DNA of 64,000 nt from WHSW01 sp963846165. Its GTDB lineage: Bacteria; Actinomycetota; Thermoleophilia; Solirubrobacterales; 70-9. A program made the translations under genes and the position numbers. Location of the stretch: positions 620,001-684,000 of the forward strand of contig CAWJUU010000005.1 in the NCBI GenBank assembly GCA_963846165.1, in the 5' to 3' direction. The notes under the pieces were generated by a model that did not search any database, was not told the origin of the DNA, and was given only the letters and a program-made list of their open reading frames with translations. Position 1 is the first letter of the stretch. Each line of letters opens with the position of its first letter. This document shows, one piece after another, positions 60,363 through 64,000 of the stretch.

Positions 60363-61662
60363 GTGAGCAGCGACGGGATCCCGCTCTCGGCCGAGGACCG
60401 GGCGATCCTCGACCTGGAGTGCGGGACGATCGCCGGCCACACCGGCACGGTGATCGTGGTCGGACCCGGCGCTCCCCGAGCTCGGCGCCCTGCGGGCGCT
60501 GATCGCCGGGCGCATCGACGGGTCGCCGGAGATGACCCGTCGCCTCGGCGGCACCCCGCAGGCGCCGGCGTGGGTTCCCGACGCGGAGTTCGACCTCGAC
60601 AGGCACGTGGTCGCGGCCGACCGCCCCCACCCCCTCGACGAGCCCGCGCTGCGGGCGGCCGTGGCGGAGCTGTTCTCGCAGCGCCTGGAGCGTGACCGGC
60701 CGCTGTGGCGGCTCGACCGCCTGCCGCTCGCAAGCGGTGGCGCCGCCCTCGTCTGGCGCCTCCATCACGCCATGGCCGACGGGACCACCGTGATGCGGCT
60801 GGCGCGGGAGCTGCTGTGGGACCCGGAGCCCGCGGCACGGCCGGGAGCGTCAGGTGGCGGCGCGACCACGCACCAGCACGCCGCCGCGGACGACGAGCGC
60901 CGCCGGGGGCACCTCGCGGGCTTCCTCCGCCGGGAGTTCGCTCGCAGCCGCGAGCGCTCACCCTTCGACGGGACGATCGGCACCCGGCGCGAGATCGCCT
61001 TCGCCACGGCGCCGCTCAAGGGGCTTCACGACGCATCGAAAAGACTGGCCGGCGCGACCGTCAACGACGCCGTCCTGGCGTCGGTCGCCGGAGGGCTGCG
61101 GCGCTGGATCGAACGGCAGCACGGCTCGCTCGGAGACCTGCGCGTCAAGGTGCCGGTCAGCCTCCACCACGAGGGCGACGACGCCGCCAACCGCGACTCG
61201 TTCTTCGCGCTCGGCCTGCCCCTGGCCGAGCCCGACCCCGTCGTCCGGATTCGGAAGATCCACGCCCAGACGGCCGAACGGAAGGCCGAGCATGACGCCG
61301 CAGAGCTGGACGAGCTGCTCCGCGGACTGCGCGGCGTCTCACCCCAGCTCGCACGATTCTGCGAGAAGCTCGAGCAGAGCCCGAGACGTTTCGCACTCAA
61401 CGTGTCCAATGTGCCCGGTCCCGCGCGGGCGGTCAGCGTCCGCGGGGCGCCGGTCACCGAGCTTCACACGATCGCGGAGATCGGTGAGCACCACGCCATT
61501 CGGGTCGCGGTCCAGTCCTACGCAAGCGACCTGTGCTTCGGGGTCTGCGGCGACCCGGGGGTCGTCGAGGACCTGAGTACGTTCGCCGGCGGCATCGAGG
61601 CCGAGGCAGCCGAGCTGGTCGCTGTCGGTGGCTCACCGCACGACTCGGCGCCTGACGGTTGA
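60363..61662 (+). CDS. WS/DGAT-type acyltransferase (one frameshift)
   Basis: GTG 60363 reads VSSDGIPLSAEDRAILDLEC. Near 60,475 one extra C shifts the frame to PELGALRALIAGRIDGSPEM, and the rest is open. The catalytic HHxxxDG is HHAMADG in VWRLHHAMADGTTVMRLARE. Other family blocks are AGATVNDAVLASVAGGLRRW, KVPVSLHHEGD and ALNVSNVPGP. About 430 residues when joined. These enzymes make wax esters or triacylglycerol from acyl-CoA. The indel lies in CCCC, so a reading error is likely. Confidence 0.82.
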
Positions 61663-61684
61663 AGTCTGCTCGGTGGATCGGCCG

Positions 61685-61915
61685 ATGGATCAGCAGCAGA
61701 TGGTCGGCGACTTGTCGGTTGAAGTGGAGGAGCTGATCGAGGCCGAGGAGTTGATCGTCGCTCTCATTCGGCTCCGGATTCCCCCCACGGCGCGGATGCC
61801 GACTTCGTTCTGCGGATTGCTCACCCGTGGGACGTTGCGCGATCAACAGCTGATCCGCTGTGAGGTCTTCCCTGCGCGGGAAAAGGCCCTCGAAGCTGCC
61901 GGGCTGTCGGAGTAG
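61685..61915 (+). pseudogene. SnoaL/NTF2-like protein, C-terminal remnant
   Basis: From ATG 61685: MDQQQMVGDLSVEVEELIEA, EELIVALIRLRIPPTARM, then GTLRDQQLIRCEVFPAREKA and the family end LEAAGLSE. It matches the second half of the SnoaL genes at 12.7-13.9 kb (the EELIDAG strand, DGKIVR, EALEAAGLSE), with the first 60 residues missing. It follows the WS/DGAT gene by 22 bases. Probably inactive. Confidence 0.6.
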
Positions 61916-62115
61916 GGCGCCTCAGTTGGCGGCGATCGCAGAGCCCCAGGGCCGTTCTGCGGCTCGATCCGCCCGACCGCTTGATCTGGCAGGCGAGGAG
62001 CGGGGTCGGTCCGGTGGTTACGGATCACGGGCGCGCCGGGACCCCGCTGTGTGCCCTTGCCTTGCGACCTTGAGCGATAGAGTCTTGGCGCGACCCCGAT
62101 CACGAGGAGGAGGAG

Positions 62116-62436
62116 ATGCCGAAGTACCTGTTGGAGGCCTCATACACGGCCGGGGGCGAGGAGGGCCTGCGCAGCAAGGGCGGCAGCGATCGGCGGGACG
62201 CGGTTGCCGACACCGTGCAGAGCGTGGGCGGCGAGCTCGAGTGCTTTTACTTCGGGTTCGGCGAGCGCGACGCCTTTGTGATCGTCGATCTTCCCGACCA
62301 CGAGGCCGCCGCAGCCGTTTCCCTGATCGCCAACGCCGCGGGAGGGGCGACGGTGAGGACGACCGTGCTGCTCACACCCGAGCAGGTAGACGAGGCGGCG
62401 AACCGCGCGGTCAACTACCGCCCGCCGGGGCTCTAG
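62116..62436 (+). CDS. GYD-domain protein
   Basis: A 106-residue ferredoxin-like alpha-beta protein: MPKYLLEASYTAGGEEGLRS, VGGELECFYFGFGERDAFVI and ALIANAAGG-like SLIANAAGGATVRTTVLLTP. This is the GYD domain, a dimeric stress-type fold common in soil bacteria with no defined activity. The ribosome site CGAGGAGGAGG is very strong. It is the last plus-strand gene before the phage-like block. Confidence 0.85.
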   Translation: MPKYLLEASYTAGGEEGLRSKGGSDRRDAVADTVQSVGGELECFYFGFGERDAFVIVDLPDHEAAAAVSLIANAAGGATVRTTVLLTPEQVDEAANRAVNYRPPGL

Positions 62437-62448
62437 GTACCCGCTTCG

Positions 62449-62602
62449 CTAGTCCGGCTTCTGCCGGGTCAACCGGTCAAGCTCGGCATCGGCCTCGGCC
62501 TCCGGGGGGTCAACCGGGTCGGCCCCGGCGCCGTTAGCGGCCCGCCAGCGCTTGCTCGGGCTGCAAGCCGCCGCGAAAGTGGCGAACGGTGACTTTGGTC
62601 AT
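62449..62602 (-). pseudogene. Small phage-like protein with one frame break
   Basis: From ATG 62602 (MTK) a one-base correction in AAA gives SPFATFAAACSPSKRWRAAN, then GADPVDPPEAEADAELDRL and a TAG at 62,449, about 50 residues. Without the correction the frame stops after 22 codons. Low-complexity acidic ends like this are common in small phage structural or regulatory proteins. It is last in the minus-strand block. Confidence 0.4.
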
Positions 62603-62674
62603 AGGGCTTGCCGGGATGTCGAGCGCGCCAGGGCTCGCCAGGTGGCGCAAGCCGGCTCGCCAGTCGGGTGTCCC

Positions 62675-63067
62675 CTAGGCCCGGCGCCGGGCGAGCTCGT
62701 CGAGCACGTCGAGGCCGTCGGCGACGTGCGTCGCCGACCGCTTGTCGGCCTGGAACATGCGCCACCGTAAGCGCAGCGCCGTGACGCTGCCCGCTCGGCA
62801 CGCGCGATCAACCAGGGCCACGAAGCCGGCGCGGTCGAGCGGCTCGCCCGCTAGTGCCTCTACGGCTCGAGCTCGAGCACGACGCGCGGCATCGACCGCG
62901 GTCGCGAACGGTGCATATTTGGAGCCCGGATCGCGCCGCCCCTTGTACAACCACGACTCCGCCGTGCGCTGCTTGACGCCGACGTGAAGCGCAGCGTCGG
63001 CCATCGAGGCGCCCGCCTCAACCGCTACCAGGATCCTGGCGTGGGTGGTGTCAAACGTATGGCTCAT
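62675..63067 (-). CDS. HTH protein, terminase small-subunit-like
   Basis: A 130-residue protein: THARILVAVEAGASMADAAL, then HVGVKQRTAESWLYKGRRDP is a helix-turn-helix as found in the N-terminus of phage terminase small subunits. A long helical part follows (YAPFATAVDAARRARARAVE, VALVDRACRAGSVTALRLRW). In many actinophages such a gene stands before the large terminase, which is not visible here. It may recognise phage DNA ends or act as a regulator. Confidence 0.6.
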   Translation of the reverse strand: MSHTFDTTHARILVAVEAGASMADAALHVGVKQRTAESWLYKGRRDPGSKYAPFATAVDAARRARARAVEALAGEPLDRAGFVALVDRACRAGSVTALRLRWRMFQADKRSATHVADGLDVLDELARRRA

Positions 63068-63182
63068 TCACACCCCGGCGCGCGCCAAGTCCCTCCTCGG
63101 CGGTCTGAGAGATGCATTTGGGGGGCGGGTGCCGGTCGCGGTTGCCGCGTATACGTGGCAACCAGGGGGCCACCGGCGTCGC

Positions 63183-63470
63183 TCATCCCCAGCCAGTCCC
63201 GTCGCCCGGTCGGGTGCGCATCAGCAACTCGGCTAACCACGCCTCGTGCGTTATGCCGGGTCCGGGTGCTGGTTGCCGCACGCCGCCGTCGAAGTCGACC
63301 GCCGGCGGGCGTCTTTGACTGGCGTGGTGCTCGCGGAGCACCCGGCCAACCTCGGCGGCAGAGGCCGCCAGCTCCTTTGCGGTATCGCCGACGAGCAGCG
63401 GCGCCAGCGCCGGATTGCCGAGTACGAGGCGGGCTAGCTCCTCGCGGTCGGCGTCAAGGTCGTCAGTCAT
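63183..63470 (-). CDS. Small phage-like hypothetical protein
   Basis: A 95-residue protein; GAGGAGG precedes ATG 63470. MTDDLDADREELARLVLGNP, ALAPLLVGDTAKELAASAAE, then DFDGGVRQPAPGPGITHEAW. The first half is helical and acidic, the rest polar and proline/glycine-rich. Size, RBS and compact neighbours suggest a phage gene. No family is recognised. Confidence 0.55.
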   Translation of the reverse strand: MTDDLDADREELARLVLGNPALAPLLVGDTAKELAASAAEVGRVLREHHASQRRPPAVDFDGGVRQPAPGPGITHEAWLAELLMRTRPGDGTGWG

Positions 63471-63509
63471 CGGGGTCCTCCTCGTTTCGCGGTGGGTGCA
63501 GTCGGTCGA

Positions 63510-63689
63510 TCAACGCGCGGTCACGCTTGGCCTTGGCCGTTGTCGGGCCCAGGCCGATTGCTCGAGCAAACGTTGTCCGGGCTCGTTGATCGGCTCGGTC
63601 GGCTCTTCATCGGTGGTTTGATCAGGCTTCGCCGGTCCTTGGGCCAACAGGTCGGTGAAGTCCTGCGGGGTGCCTTCGCGCTCTGTCAT
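63510..63689 (-). CDS. Small acidic phage-like protein of 59 residues
   Basis: It starts at ATG 63689 (MTEREGTPQDFTDLLAQGPA) and ends ARQRPRPSVTAR. It is acidic in the middle (DEEPTEPINEPG) and basic at the end. The ATG overlaps the TGA of the 26-codon gene before it (ATGA), so it is translated by coupling. No family is recognised. Confidence 0.5.
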   Translation of the reverse strand: MTEREGTPQDFTDLLAQGPAKPDQTTDEEPTEPINEPGQRLLEQSAWARQRPRPSVTAR

Positions 63690-63766
63690 CGGTGTAGCTC
63701 CGGAGTCGGCAGGTTCCAGTCGCGCATCTGCCGGGCGACCGCGGATGCTTGGTCGAGTCCGCTCAC
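63686..63766 (-). CDS. Mini-protein of 26 residues, coupled to both neighbours
   Basis: GTG 63766 overlaps the TGA of the upstream gene (GTGA), and its own TGA overlaps the next ATG (ATGA). The product begins MSGLDQASAVARQMRDWNLP and ends TPELHR. A perfect double four-base overlap in a 27-codon frame is unlikely by chance and suggests real translation. Confidence 0.45.
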   Translation of the reverse strand: MSGLDQASAVARQMRDWNLPTPELHR

Positions 63767-64000
63767 GCGCGTATCGGCGCGGACCATCGTGGCCAATCCG
63801 CAAGCCGTTGGCAATGGCCGATGTAGCGCTCGAGCTCCTCGGCCACGGTGGCGATCGCCGCGTTGAGCGCTTCGGCGTGCCGGTCGCCTTCGGCTTCCAA
63901 TGCTTCGAGGATCGCCGTGTAGTGCTCGGCGACGTAGGCCTGTACGTCCTGTTTGGCTACACGCTCGAGCTGGCGTGCGTGCTCGACCTGCGCCCCGAGG
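63763..64000 (-). CDS. Coiled-coil phage-like protein (5' end beyond the window)
   Basis: At least 78 residues; the start is beyond the right edge. QVEHARQLERVAKQDVQAYV, AEHYTAILEALEAEGDRHAE, ALNAAIATVAEELERYIGHC form an almost continuous amphipathic helix, followed by a short end DWPRWSAPIRA. It could be a scaffold- or portal-associated protein, but no family can be named. Its stop overlaps the next start. Confidence 0.5.
   Translation of the reverse strand, partial: LGAQVEHARQLERVAKQDVQAYVAEHYTAILEALEAEGDRHAEALNAAIATVAEELERYIGHCQRLADWPRWSAPIRA

Overview
The window is 64 kb of GC-rich bacterial DNA. Strong third-position GC bias, an actinobacterial-type primary sigma factor, an ergothioneine pair (egtB/egtD), an F420-type LLM oxidoreductase, class II FBPase (GlpX), paired Get3/ArsA ATPases and an Rv3030-Rv3031-Rv3032-like polysaccharide cluster all point to Actinomycetota. 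The overall gene style (SnoaL proteins starting MSQENV, small YWTD propellers, a standalone PilT) fits class Thermoleophilia / Solirubrobacterales best. That placement is inference from gene content only. I saw no rRNA, tRNA or CRISPR array.

Region 1 (1-9.3 kb) is acyl-CoA metabolism: an ETF-quinone oxidoreductase-like protein, etfA, etfB, a split isobutyryl-CoA-mutase-type B12 enzyme (icmB, icmA), a HAD phosphatase, a thiolase and divergent leucyl aminopeptidase pepA. The theme returns at 18.2-21.7 kb with an HxlR regulator, an acyl-CoA dehydrogenase and the B12-mutase chaperone meaB. Together these could move electrons from acyl-CoA oxidation to quinone and interconvert branched and straight C4 acyl-CoAs.

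Region 2 (9.2-15 kb) is accessory DNA bounded by a 42-bp direct repeat of the 3' end of pepA. It holds a decayed IS30-family element, a secreted protein, a tandem array of three SnoaL/NTF2-like genes, an HNH remnant and an allene-oxide-cyclase-like secreted protein. A beheaded FIST gene and a GAF-GAF-GGDEF-EAL protein follow.

Region 3 (20-41 kb) carries surface and glycan genes, including methyltransferase-GH57-GT4, a DipZ-like CcdA/thioredoxin protein, a monoamine oxidase, a class III cyclase, gamma-glutamyltransferase, a parA-ftsZ pair and two ArsA-like ATPases. Between 27.4 and 39.5 kb nearly every gene is broken by one-base indels, several in short homopolymers, even inside ftsZ. I read this as a consensus-quality problem rather than mass pseudogenisation.

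Region 4 (41-57.2 kb) is chromosomal: a large unknown protein, HxlR, pilT, a sulfatase, an RTX-like repeat protein, rpoD, a YihY-type membrane protein, glpX, an LLM oxidoreductase, egtD/egtB, an SDR and a DUF6941 protein.

Region 5 (57.2-64 kb) begins where a conserved gene is cut off abruptly at 57,225. It contains LtrA, DUF2652, WS/DGAT and GYD genes, SnoaL and HNH debris, and then a compact run of tiny overlapping minus-strand genes that look like the edge of a prophage.

The most novel item is a repeat family with 15-20 bp terminal inverted repeats, present in three non-coding copies (4,772-5,056; 32,402-32,577; 44,802-45,143).
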